Assembly (NCBI GenBank): GCA_017871115.1
Contig: JAFCIZ010000001.1
Span: 973,501-1,037,500 of the forward strand
DNA from: Cunninghamella blakesleeana
Lineage: Eukaryota; Mucoromycota; Mucoromycetes; Mucorales; Cunninghamellaceae
Direction: 5' to 3'
DNA: 64,000 bases
Made by a program: the position numbers and the translations under genes. Of the stretch, positions 1-11,104 are shown piece after piece. Numbering within the stretch: position 1 is the stretch's first letter; each line of letters begins with the position of its first letter. The notes under the pieces were generated by a model. It was not told the origin of the DNA, made no database searches, and was given only the letters and a program-made list of their open reading frames with translations.

Positions 1-595
1 GATGACACAATTTTTCGATTTTTATTTATTTATGTGTATATATGCTCTGCTTTCTTATTTAAACACTTTAATAATAATAATAGTAATACTATTATTATGA
101 TCCACTTACATAGTATGTTCTCTAAAAGTTCTTAAAATAGCACGCGAATTCACATCAAACAATTGTACTAAACCTGTGGCATCCCCAGCAACAATAAGTT
201 TCCCGTCATGACGAAAACTGGCAGAATAAGCAATATCTTTAAAACGAGAGATTGTTTTTTTTGGTTGATGAGTTTTTGACGAATAAATTTGTACACGAGT
301 TGAGGAAGTAACAGCAAAATCATATGGTGCTACAGGTGAAAAGTAAATTGAAGGAATGCTCCCATATTCTTTAATTAAAATAGGGGACTACAAAAAATAA
401 GCAAAATAATATTTATACAAGATCGATGAGTACATATACATAAATCATAAAATATTAATAGTAATAAAATTTTCTTTAAATATATATATATGTATATATA
501 TTCATTACTTTAAAACGCTTCCAGTATTTTCCTTCACCAGATACTTTTGAAGGAGCTTTGGGATATTTTTTAACAACAATTTTTTGATAATCCAT
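1..595 (-). CDS. UTP15: U3 snoRNP protein Utp15, 5' part (WD40), truncated by window edge
   Basis: Only the first two exons are inside the window: 595..509 and 387..110, with a further intron starting at 109 (GTAAGT) that runs towards or past the edge. The protein starts MDYQKIVVKKYPKAPSK and continues GEGKYWKRFK, then SPILIKEYGSIPSIYFSPV, FAVTSSTRVQIYSS and a first WD-type blade (RFKDIAYSASFRHDGKLIVAG). The order 'YP..., YW..., I+EYG, FSP..PYDFAVTSS.R+.+Y' matches the N-terminus of Utp15, a component of the t-UTP/UTP-A subcomplex of the nucleolar small-subunit processome that acts in pre-18S rRNA processing and rDNA transcription. Identification rests on recalled family similarity. The remaining propeller and C-terminal UTP15 domain lie outside. 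Confidence 0.82.
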
Positions 596-1075
596 ATTAT
601 GAAGTTAAAATAAGCTTAAAAAAAAAAAGAGAAAGAAAAAAAAATTGAAAGCTTTTAACAGTGGCTTTAATTGATTTTCAAATTCCGATGCACTTCCTTT
701 TTTGGCTCAACCTTAATTATTACGATTTTTTAAAAAAGTTTATACGAATAATGAATAAAAAAATACATATATTTAATTATTTATTCATAAAAGTGATAGC
801 CCATTGATATTATTAGTTAATATATTAATTAGTAACATGAAAATAGTTTTTATGTACGATATAATATTCTGATTCTAAAATAAATATCCTTTTTTATATT
901 TAATTAATTTATATTGATTAATTTATCCAAAATAATTCTTGACTTAATCCTTAGTTTTTTTAACCAAGTAGTAAAATAATAGCAGTGTGCACTAGTAGAA
1001 ACAATATATAATAATAAATGATTTGTTGTATAAGTGAATCAAAAACATAGTAACAATCATTGTTAAAAGTGCTTT

Positions 1076-1110
<35 letters not shown>

Positions 1111-1152
1111 CTGGATGGTATGGATGATGATGATTTATTTCATTTATTTTAA
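596..1152. other. intergenic, AT-rich, includes (AT)n at 1079-1106
   Basis: Promoter side of the UTP15 gene and downstream side of the small orphan gene on the same strand. It holds a perfect (AT)n run at about 1079-1106 and A/T homopolymers. I see no RNA gene and no reading frame with coding character. Confidence 0.6.
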
Positions 1153-1587
1153 CTAATAAGATGGTTCTAAACTATGTACATGATGAAGTCTATTCTTTAA
1201 GGTAGCAATACGATCACTTTTCATTAATTTATCTAATTTTTTAATCACATTCGGATCATCTTGATAAAATCGACTAGTTCGTCTAGAAGGTATAGTTGAT
1301 GCTGGATGCCAAGATACAGGGCGAGAAGGTATTAAAGGTGTATTACTCTTATCCATTATATTATTATTACTATTATTACTATTATTGTTATTATTGTTAT
1401 TATTTTCTAAAGTTTTATGTAAACGATGAGGATTATCATTTGGTAGAGAAGCGCATCTATTTAATTGAGTTGTTGAAGATGGCCATATATAATGAGCAGG
1501 TACAGGAGGTGGTGATGATAGAGGCGGTATTTCTACTTTTTCACTTTGATATAATAATTCATTATTTTTATTTATTTTACTATACAT
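1153..1587 (-). CDS. small Asn/Pro-rich orphan protein (144 aa)
   Basis: A single-exon reading frame of 144 residues. Order of parts: a polar N-terminus, a proline stretch (IPPLSSPPPVPAHYIWPSS), a poly-Asn tract encoded by AAT/AAC repeats, then a less repetitive C-terminal third (SRPVSWHPAS, RRTSRFYQDDP, IKKLDKLMKSDRIATLKNRL) that looks like real coding sequence. The IKKLDKLMKSDRIATLKNRL stretch could form an amphipathic helix. No signal peptide or membrane segment. I do not recognise a family. The antisense frame across the same poly-Asn block is a poly-Tyr shadow. It lies upstream of another Asn-rich orphan of similar length on the same strand. The call rests on codon-like composition and uninterrupted length in an AT-rich background. 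Confidence 0.5.
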   Translation of the reverse strand: MYSKINKNNELLYQSEKVEIPPLSSPPPVPAHYIWPSSTTQLNRCASLPNDNPHRLHKTLENNNNNNNNSNNSNNNIMDKSNTPLIPSRPVSWHPASTIPSRRTSRFYQDDPNVIKKLDKLMKSDRIATLKNRLHHVHSLEPSY

Positions 1588-2195
1588 TGAAAAATTAGGG
1601 TAGTATCTATATATCTATATATCTTTTATCAATAAAAAAAGAAGAAGAAAAAGAAGTGTTCATAAAAAATTTTTTTTTTAATTTTAGAAAATGAAAGATA
1701 ATTTTTTGTACAACTAAAAAAAAGTAGTTTTTTTCAGCCTACATACCTTTTATATTTAAGAAAGAAAAAACCTAATTGGTTGATTTATGTACTACTATAC
1801 TCCCAAACGTCATTAATATAAAAATACCAAGTTTTTTTTTTTTTGTTGGCAAAAAATATGTATTTATAGTTATGGCGGCAGAAATTTTATAAACTCTATA
1901 AAAAAAAAAAAAAAAAACCTTGTACCTAGTTGATTCAATAACAATTTATCAATTATGGTAATATTTACTTTTTCTTTAAAATAATAATAATAATAATAAT
2001 AACAATAATAGTAATAGTAATAATACTACTGATAAATATATAATTATATCATTTTTATTTATAAATGATATCAGTATGTATATAATTTTATTTATTATAA
2101 AAAAAAGGGGAAATTTTATTTGACTTTAAAAAAAATCATAGCATGAGACGGTAAGTAAATATATACAAATTCATTTAATGATAATAATAAAAAAA
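1588..2195. other. intergenic, no gene seen
   Basis: Homopolymer runs of A and T, and an (AAT)n-like stretch near 1980-2030. Nothing with coding character or RNA structure was recognised. It should contain the promoter of the minus-strand orphan ending at 1153 and the terminator of the one starting at 2648. Confidence 0.5.
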
Positions 2196-2648
2196 TTATA
2201 TCAAATAACCTTCGATGATATCTGTTCTTAAGAATCCTCGATTCCCATCACGATAGCGTAATAAATATTTTCCATTAGGAAGTTTCAGATAAAAATTAGA
2301 ATAAGGAAAGCAACCTTCTTTACAATAAGTTGGGCTATAAGGAGGTATAAGTATAGTAGGGTTTGAAGTTTGATCCATTATCATAGTGGAAGAAGATGAA
2401 GAAGAAGAAGGTATTATTGAAGATGATGTTAAGGACGTGGATGTCAATGTCGATGTATTGCTATTTTTAGTACTTGTCGAATGTATTATATTTGTGGAGT
2501 TGTTATTTTTATCTTTACGTTTGATAGACCTTGAAATTCTTTTCCAAAACCTTCGTAATGAATTATTATTATTATTATTTTTGTTGTTGTTGTTGTTAAT
2601 GTTCATTGAATGGTTGGGTGAAATTGAAAATAGAGATGTATAAACCAT
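2196..2648 (-). CDS. small Asn/Ser-rich orphan protein with conserved-looking C-terminus (150 aa)
   Basis: Single-exon frame of 150 residues. The N-terminal half is low complexity: poly-Asn, a basic patch (LRRFWKRISRSIKRKDK) and Ser/Thr runs. The last 55 residues are not repetitive: ILIPPYSPTYCKEGCFPY, then FYLKLPNGKYLLRYRDGN and GFLRTDIIEGYLI. The two cysteines in YCKEGCF and the FYLKLPNGKYLLRYRDG segment look like a small folded unit. No transmembrane helix. The family is unknown to me. It is probably a gene because the C-terminal part uses balanced codons unlike flanking DNA. Confidence 0.5.
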   Translation of the reverse strand: MVYTSLFSISPNHSMNINNNNNKNNNNNNSLRRFWKRISRSIKRKDKNNNSTNIIHSTSTKNSNTSTLTSTSLTSSSIIPSSSSSSSTMIMDQTSNPTILIPPYSPTYCKEGCFPYSNFYLKLPNGKYLLRYRDGNRGFLRTDIIEGYLI

Positions 2649-2894
2649 AAAGTAAGCAAAATAAATAAATGAAAAATAAATAAAAAAAGAAGAAAGAGAT
2701 TATCAAAAAAAAGGTAGAGATGGTGATCTCTTAAAGAAAAAAACACCCAATAAAAAGAGCTATTCTGCCAAGCATGAGATCACGTTTCAAAATATTAAAA
2801 TGGTAATAAGTCTATTTTTTATTTTATTTTTTATTTTTATTTTTTGCATAAATAATAAATAAATGTATATATTATATAAAATGATTCCATCATA

Positions 2895-5555
2895 TTACAA
2901 TTTTTGTTTTGTTTCTATCGTCTGCACATGCTGAATAACATCCCCTTCTTTAAAGCCATCAAATCCATCAAATGACATCCCGCATTCCAACCCTTTCTTT
3001 GCTTCATTAATATCTTTCTTTACTTGTCTTAGAGCATCCAATTGGCCTAATAATGAAAATATAATATAAAAATAAAATTATAAAATCAGTCACTTGTAGT
3101 AATACGAAATAATAATAATATTAAAATACTAAACTAAGAAAAAAATAAAAGAAAAGCTTTTTTTACCTTCCCACAGGGTCTTTTTATCACGTATAATTCT
3201 TACTTGACCATTACGACTAATAGATCCATTGGTAACTCTACAGCCAGCTACAGGTTTAGTTTCTCTTCCTTTAATACTAATATCAAAAACTTGTAATATT
3301 GTTGCTTCACCAACCACTTGTGTTGTAATAATAGGAGGTAACATATCACCAAGTTTATCTTTTACATCTTCCAATAATTTATAAATGATAGAATAAGATT
3401 TCACTGGGACCCCAAGTCGGCTAGCTTCGGATAATACCTTTTTATCGGCTTTTACATTAAATCCAATCACTTGTCCTTCACAAGCAGCTGCAAGTTGTAT
3501 ATCACCTTCAGATATTTGTCCAACGCCACCATGTACTACCTTGACACGTATTTGTTTATTTTGTAACCCGCTAAGACAATCTGTTACTGCTTCGACGGTT
3601 CCACTAACATCACCTAAAAAAAAAAAGATAACAATAATAATAAACATAAATAAAATTATCCTTCTTTTTTGCTATAGTTTGTTGTTACTTTTTTTTCCTA
3701 TTATACCTTTTACAATTGCACGGAATTCTAAAGTTTTATCTTGACTATCAATAATACCATCCTCTTGCAAAGTTTTTTGAACAGCACTTAATCTTTTATT
3801 AAGAGAATCTGGTACTTCATCACTTAAGCCACGTTGATACATCATCATTTCCTTTTGATACTGTTTCTCTGCTAATCTTTCATGCTCAAGAATTTCACGC
3901 TGTTGCCGTCTTTTTTCATTAATGACTTCTAAATCACGTAATTGTTGATCACGTTGTTGACGAGTGATACGATTGTTGATTACTGTTTTAGCCATTGACT
4001 ATATAAAAATAAATAAATAAAAATAATACATTAGTTAGTTTAAACACTCTAGTCATCAACAAAATTGCCCTTATTAAAAAATATCATTTAACCTACATAT
4101 ACAAACATACATACATACATATGTATATTTATAATATGTGGCATTATTATTATTATTATTAAAAATAAATTAAAATCCATTTACATAAAACTTACATCAT
4201 CTTTAGCTTGTAACATTTCATCACCAGCATTAGGTACATCTTTCCAACCAATAACTTTCACAGGAGTTCCAGGCAAAGCTTGTTTTACAGGTTTACCTTG
4301 ATGATCCGTCATAGAACGTACTTTACACCATGTATTTCCCGCTACTACTACAGCCCCAGGTTTTAAAATACCACGATTGACTAAAACGGTAGCAACATTC
4401 CCACGACCCTTTTCAATTTGTGATTCCAATACTACCCCCTCTGCGCCCAAATTATCTTGTTCAGCTTTCAATTCCAAAATTTCTGATAAAGTAGAAATAG
4501 TTTCTTCCAATTGATCTAAATTTAAACCAGTTAATCCTGACACTTCTACACATGGTACATCACCACCAATTTCTTCTAAATGAACATTATAACGAGCTAA
4601 TTCTTGTTTGACATGAGAGGTATCTACACCAGGTTTATCACATTTATTAATAGCTACAACTAAAGGAACTCCAGCATTTTGTGCATGCTGAATAGCTTCT
4701 TGGGTTTGGGGCATCACACCATCATCTGCAGCAACCACTAACACAATAATATCTGTAACTTGAGCTCCTCTGGCTCTCATAGCTGAAAATGCAGCATGAC
4801 CAGGTGTATCTAAAAATGTGATACTTTTTTTTGATGGTAAAGTTACTGTTATACATATTTTTTTTTTAAAAAAAAAAAAGAATGATGGTAATAATCAGTT
4901 AAATTTCATTTATTTATTTATATATTCTTTATTGTTATTTCTCGAATATACCTGAGAATGCACCAATATGTTGTGTAATACCACCAGCTTCACCAGCAGC
5001 TACAGACGTTTTACGTAAAGTGTCTAATAATGTTGTTTTTCCATGATCAACATGGCCCATAATGGTTACTACTGGAGGTCTAGAAGGAAGATTACTAGTA
5101 TCTACTGGTGGGGGTCTATATATATATGTAAAAGATGGATAATGAAAAAAATAAATAAGATTTTTGTAAATATTACTATTTTAAACGTATGATTCGTATA
5201 TAAACTAATTATTCATTAGTTTATACTTACCTTGGATATAAATCTAACGATTGTCTTTCATCAACAATAGGGTTTAAATTAAGTTGCATAGCAATCAAAC
5301 TAGATTCATCGGAATTTAACACTAAAAAAAGAAAAAGAAAAATAAATTACATAGGTCAATAAAGATATATGTAGACAATTATAAATTAAATAAATAAGAA
5401 AAAAAATTAAACTTACTTCGATCATGCTTTGTACTACCCATTTCCAATTCATTCATAGTAGATATTACTTGTTCTAAATAATTACGAATAATCATGATTA
5501 CAATTATATTGTTAGTTATTATATATATATGCTGTTATTGCTCTTTATCCGTTTG

Positions 5556-5586
<31 letters not shown>

Positions 5587-6317
5587 TTGTAACTGCATAT
5601 ATTACCTAGACGTACACCTAATATTTTTGATAAATTTGACACATTGATAATTTCCGGTATAAAAACATCTCTAACTTGATTTTCCTTTTCAGCCAATTCC
5701 TTTTGACGCTGTTTAGCTTGACGCTGTTCCAATTGTTTTTTTGCCCTTTCTTCTTCTTTCAAAAAATTGTTCAATAATTCCTCTTTACGTTTTCTTTCTT
5801 TCCTTTCTGCTACCGATTCACCTTCCTTTGGTGGTTTTGAAAATTTATTGATACGTCGATCCTGAAGTTTTTTGGTGATTGCTTCTCCTTCATGTTTTTC
5901 TATATGCTGATCTATAGGTTTTGACCAATCTCTTTTTTTTGGTACTGGTTTATCACTACTACTATTATTATTTTTATTATTGCTATTATTATTATGAGTA
6001 GTACGTTGCTGTTGTTGTTTTTGTTGTTGTTGTTGTTGTTGTTGCTGATTTTGCTGTCTTGGTCTTTGCCTTTGCCTTTGATTGGATTGTTGTTGTTTCT
6101 TTTCAGTAAGGTTTTGAGTTGGTTTTTTCCATTTATCTAAATTAGGCGCTGTTGCTTTTTCACTAACATTATTGTTAGGTTTTCCTATAGATATAGATTC
6201 CTTAAACAATGAACGTGAAGTATATAAAGATCGTGTTGTTGTCGAAGTCGTAGTAATAGATCGTTGTAAATAGGATCTTTCTAGTTGATATAAAAATAAT
6301 ATTTTTTTACCACTCAT
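2895..6317 (-). CDS. IFM1: mitochondrial translation initiation factor IF-2
   Basis: Eight exons: 6317..5606, 5473..5417, 5321..5231, 5115..4952, 4845..4196, 3998..3707, 3613..3167, 3046..2895; 854 residues. The N-terminus is basic and Ser/Thr/Arg-rich without acids, as in a mitochondrial presequence, followed by a low-complexity Gln/Asn region (poly-Gln about residue 90) and a charged linker. An IF2_N-type domain ([17 protein letters not shown]) follows. The GTPase domain has G1 GHVDHGKT (about 307-314), G3 DTPGH (about 354-358) and G4 NKCD (about 408-411). The C-terminal beta-barrel domains end [18 protein letters not shown], typical of IF-2. It delivers initiator tRNA to the mitoribosome as a GTPase. 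Shares a 219-bp divergent promoter with the RNase P subunit gene. The intron at 4846-4951 carries a T10A12 palindrome. Confidence 0.93.
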
Positions 6318-6536
6318 ACTTTATATTTAATGACAATAATAATAATAATAAATATGAATAAGTGGTATTATAAAAAAAAATATTTTTGTTTTAAAAAAAA
6401 AAAGAAAAGGGGAAGAAAAAAAATGAGGTGAGTTAAAAAAAATTGTATTATAAAAAAAATAATTTTTTAACTCCCGCCTTTTTTTTCTTTCTCTTTTAAA
6501 ATACTTGTCAATTAATACAAAAAAATAGTTTTTATT
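6318..6536. promoter_or_regulatory. divergent promoter, IFM1 / RPP1
   Basis: 219 bp separate the two start codons. The plus strand carries CTCCCGCC (about 6473-6480), i.e. GGCGGGAG on the other strand, sharing the GGCGGGA core with the site before the E2F gene in this window. The rest is A/T tracts. Promoter function is inferred from the head-to-head arrangement. Confidence 0.45.
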
Positions 6537-7892
6537 ATGTATTTTGATTTCAATTTATTACCTTCAACTAACAAAGATCAAATAAATAATGAAACCGTGG
6601 AAGCTATATTAACTCGTTTGAAGACTTGTATGTAAATCGATTATATAATTATATTACATTTAAATGTAGATCTAAAGATTGATTTATATATCTTTTTATA
6701 TTCTTTTATTATATTATATTATAGTGAGTCCAGCAACCATTGCTTGGAATTCTATATTAGAAGATATCAATCAATTCAAAGTAATATTCGCATACAAATA
6801 TATATTAAGTATTTAATAAAATAATGAAAAAAATCGTCTACAGTTAATGGCTATTTATCTGTTATACATTATTTATAAATTCTATATTTTTTTATCATTA
6901 TTTATATATTTACTACTATAATATAGCCAATTAATATCTCAAGGTCAAATATATCTACTGATCAAATCACCCAATTATCTCGCTTAACCATTAAAGTTGA
7001 TAACCCTAAAAAGAATTATCAATTAACTACCAATAACGTTATGAATCAAAAAATTGATCTTCTTGCTGTTCAACCTTTAACCCTGGATGCATGTAAACAA
7101 AGTTGCCAAGTTTATGAAATTGATTTGATTAGCCTTGATTTATCCAATCAATCCATTACTCCTGGTTATGTGGCTGCACAAGTAGCTGTTACGCGCGGTA
7201 TCTTTTTTGAAATATGTTATACTCAATCTTACCTTGATCCAAGTCTTCGGTCTTCTTTTATTAGCAATGTGGGTAAATTGATTAATCAAACGCGTGGCCA
7301 TAACCTTATTTTTTCGAGTGGAGCTTTGAATGCGTTACATATTAAAAGAGTATCTGATATAAAAATATTGTAAAGTATAAAATATATATACACCATCAAC
7401 AACATCAACATTATTATTATATCTATACTTAATTCTAACTTCAAATTACCATATATATATATATACTATTATTGATTAATTTATAGAGCATTAATGTTTG
7501 GTATGACCCAATTACAAGCAGAAGCAGCCACTGGATCAAATTATACACGATTATTAAGAAGAGCAGGTAACATACAAATATACGTATAAATACATATAGA
7601 CATTTTATACGAGGATGAATTTATAGCTTTTCTTTTTACTAATATTATTGTTCTATTATTTTTTTTAAAAAAAAATATAGAAACACGTAAAAACACCATT
7701 CTTGCAGCAATAAGTGTCAATAAACCAATCAGTGCTACCAATACACCAATGGAATTAGATGATGATGGTAGCAATAGAAATCAAAATCAAAATAGCAATC
7801 AAAATAAAAGAAAAAATGAGGAAACCAACAATTTAAATCAAAAAAAGAAAAAGAAAAATAAACAAAAAAAGGACCCTTCTACATCCTCATAA
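6537..7892 (+). CDS. RPP1: RNase P / RNase MRP protein subunit p30
   Basis: Five exons: 6537..6627, 6725..6780, 6927..7369, 7487..7566, 7681..7892; 293 residues. Recognised from the ordered Rpp30 features: short N-terminal MYFDFNLLP, LSRLTIKVDNP, FDLVA-type strand IDLLAVQPLT, DLISLDLS, VAVTRGIFFEICY, HNLIFSSGALNAL (the 'N+I+SS.A' motif), LMFGMTQLQAEAA and RRAETRKNTI. It is the TIM-barrel-like protein subunit shared by RNase P (tRNA 5' maturation) and RNase MRP. The C-terminus is Asn/Gln/Lys-rich (basic tail, nuclear). The third donor uses GTAAAG at 7370 so that exon 4 restores the ALMFGM frame. Confidence 0.88.
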
Positions 7893-8133
7893 TCAAATAA
7901 TTAATATTTGCATAATCAAGATCATTATTATTCCCCTTTTATTACTACAAACATACACATGCAAAAAATAAAAAAAGTAAAAAACAAAAACATCATTTCT
8001 TTATATAATATATTATTTTTATCATCTATTCATTTATTAAACATTTTATATATACACCCATCTATCCTTTTTTTTTTTTTCACTCTAATGGAAATAAATA
8101 AATAACTACAAATGCAAAATTATATTGTAACAT

Positions 8134-8399
8134 TTATTCAAAGTATGTTCTGCAAATTTGTTTAGCATATTGTACCAAGTTGTCGTGTTTTTGAACCAAT
8201 TTTTTTAATGTTGTAGCTTGATTTTTTTCTTCCTTTGGAATATCTGATTTCTTGATTTGAGGGTGGCTAAGTATAACATGTAAATAAGAAAATACTACAG
8301 CATCCATCCAAGTAGGTTCTCTAATAATAACAATAATAATAATAATAATAATAATATTAAAATTGAATATGTGGTATAAAAATATCAGTTAACTAGAGC

Positions 8400-8441
<42 letters not shown>

Positions 8442-9592
8442 TTTATATTCGTATATACAAACTTACTCGAATCCAAAAAAGTAATCACAATCGCCAAGTT
8501 TGTTTGATAAAGATTCTAATACAATAGCAGCATCAGAATATATCTAATAATAATAATAATAATAATAAAAGAATAGTTATTTTATATATATTTGTTAGTA
8601 TCATCTAAGATCATATTTTTATAAGATCATATTTATTTTTTTATTTTACCTCTTCTCTAGTTAAAATATCGCGGTCTGCTAATAATGATTGTACAATTTC
8701 ATCCTTTTTTTGACTACCCATGATTTTATCTATTGGTGCAGGATTATGTCCATAATATACCTTGACTGTATTTTGATTATAATTAAGTGATTCTAACCAA
8801 ATTGAAAATAACTAATAATTGATCGATTGATTGGCGTTATTATTATTATTACATATAAATTTATACAATTCTATATTATTATATTTCATTTTCCTTTTTT
8901 ATTATAATTGTTTTTATAATTATTAACTTACCCAAGCTGAATGTAATTTGGACTTAATCATGGATATAAAAGCAACGGCTTCATCTTTATGATCACCTAA
9001 AGGGATATCTTTATCCTATTATAATAAAAAAAGGAATAACGTCAGGATATTTTATTTATATACATATTTATGTTGTTATTCACTATTATTTGTTTTTGTT
9101 TTTGTTTTACATTATCTTTAATCCAATCGTTTATTTGTGAACCAGCAAACAATTTGCCTACAACAGTAGCTAAATAGGGTAATTTATTTGTAGGAGAAGC
9201 AGCAGGTTCATTACTATAACAAATGTCTACGTCAATATTACAAAACTTGAAATATGTCTAGTTAAACAATAAATAGAATAAAATAAAAAATAATATATAT
9301 GTCAGTATCATTAAATAAAAAGTGATGTATTCTCTTTTATAATCATTATTATTATTTTATATAATTAAAACTACTTTACTTGAATCTGAAGACAATCGAC
9401 ATCGAAACTATCGTTAAATTTTTCATTACCAGGACCATAAATATAAAGCGTGTCTTTTGTTAGCTTTTTAGGTTGATTTACAGGTGGAAAAGTTTTTAAA
9501 GGAAAGGATTTTAATTTAAGAAATTCAAGATAAGAAGGGAATTCAATTGTTGGAAGACGAGGAAGAGATGCGTTATTGGAAAGTGAAGGCAT
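8134..9592 (-). CDS. metaxin / SAM complex subunit (GST-fold, mitochondrial outer membrane)
   Basis: Six exons: 9592..9380, 9257..9111, 9015..8932, 8811..8650, 8543..8467, 8320..8134; 289 residues. An N-terminal thioredoxin-like part (DTLYIYGPG...DCLQIQTYFKFCNIDVDICY, then NKLPYLATVVG) is followed by a GST-C-like helical part ending in YFFGFEEPTWMDAVVFSYL and ILSHPQIK. The C-terminal 'YFFG..PT.+DA..F.YL..IL' block is the hallmark of metaxins and Sam35/Sam37-type proteins, which help insert beta-barrel proteins into the mitochondrial outer membrane. I cannot decide between metaxin-1/Sam37 and metaxin-2/Sam35 type. The last intron has overlapping AGAG acceptors; only the upstream AG keeps the frame. 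No clear C-terminal membrane anchor. Confidence 0.78.
8402..8437. repeat. (TA)n microsatellite
   Basis: A perfect run of about 18 TA units inside the last intron of the metaxin gene. Other shorter (AT)n runs are near 1079-1106, 5562-5586, 12393-12415, 32381-32405, 55259-55279 and 59812-59836. Confidence 0.95.
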
Positions 9593-11104
9593 TTTTATTA
9601 TTATTATAAAGAAAAGGAGAAAAAAATAAGTTGGTATTATTTTTTTATTTTATTTTTTTTAAAAAAAAGAGAAAAATTAAATATTTATCCAAATATTTTT
9701 TTTTTTGATTCCCAGATTCTTACTATTAAGTCAGTTTTTATTTTTGTTGCTTTACTGATATTGTTTATTATAATGAAAAAAGCAACTAATAAAATAGAAT
9801 ATCGTCGCTGATTCATAAAGTAATTTACTTTAAAAGTGACCAATGTAGATTTTTTTATATTTTACTTTGTATATGGTTGTCGTCGTCGCCGTACTTTAAA
9901 ATATATCAGTATAATTGATTCTTCATTTTTTTTACATTTGAATAATAAAATGGCGTATATAGATATTGAACTATTACTATTAAAGGTGTAAAAATGCTAT
10001 TATTATTTTTTACGTATGTCTATTGTCAACGTTCTTTATTTATCGTATAGTAAGTTCATCTAATATATATATATTAGAATCATCAATGGAATCGACTTTT
10101 CTATTTTTGATATAGATTTAATAAATATCCAAGTAAATAATATAAAAAGCCATTCTGACAGTTGGCAATTTTCATATCACTTAAAAAAATCTATAGTTTA
10201 TAAAATTTCCTTTTATGGAGTTAATCTTTTGTGAAAGCATTATGAAAATATTTTGTTTTTTTAACAAAATTACAATTTTTCTTTATATAATCGATCTATT
10301 TATGAGCTACCTATGGTTGTACATAAATTATATATTAATATTTTTGACATTCAAAAGTGAATTCACGTATGAAAAGTATTTATCATGGAGTTTAGTCCCA
10401 TTATTATTTTTATTATTCATATGAACGATGTTGATATATTAAAATTAACCATGTAAGTTTTTTATACATAATCTCTCTTGGTATCTATAAAGAATAAACA
10501 TTATCCTCAAGTATAGTCATAGTGTTCAATAAAAAGAGGCATTTTATTTTAAATAAATTCAGTAATGTACTTTTAGTATCTGAATCCTTTATTTTGTTTT
10601 TATTTATATTCAAATTTTAATACATACATACTATCGAATAAAAAACTAAAAATTATTAGTATTTTTTGGTTTACTATTACTTCTTATTATCTTATAGCTT
10701 TATATATATGTATATATATTTTTTTTTTTTGCCATATAATATTTTTTTCATTAAATAAATTTATGCACTCTTCTTACATGGTGTACGATCGACGCCTTAG
10801 ATGCATCGTGGAACTCAGCTCTTTAGTTTTCTAGGGGTTATTGGACTACAACATATTGATCCATGTTTTATATCTTTTGAAATAAAATGGTTTATTAACA
10901 ATAAAATAAAATAAAATAAAATAAAATAAAATAATAATAATAATACTATGTATATATAAAATAAATAAATCTCGCCAGGAGTTTTCATTTAAAAAATTAA
11001 TCGCTAAAACTATATTAAAAAAAAAATGGATGATATTTACACTTAACACATAGATAATATATATATATATATATATAAAGTTGGCATAATCTTCTTTTTC
11101 GTTC
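9593..11104. other. 1.5-kb gene-poor AT-rich stretch with a less AT-rich island near 10770-10860
   Basis: Contains the metaxin promoter (with T8A8 at 9653-9668) and the downstream region of the E2F gene. Open frames here (e.g. 10215-10424) are Phe/Ile/Leu/Tyr-rich and look random. About 90 bp around 10770-10860 are clearly less AT-rich than the surroundings (GTACGATCGACGCC, ATGCATCGTGG) but have no open frame; see findings. Confidence 0.5.

Noticed and set aside
1296..1598. Plus-strand frame with poly-Tyr
   Set aside because: Antisense shadow of the poly-Asn codons in the minus-strand orphan.
8318..8322. Downstream AG of the AGAG tandem acceptor in the metaxin gene
   Set aside because: It would shift the frame and destroy the PTWMDA motif; only the upstream AG works.
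10215..10424. 69-residue hydrophobic frame
   Set aside because: Phe/Ile/Leu/Tyr composition expected from AT-rich random sequence; no splice or start context and no family match.
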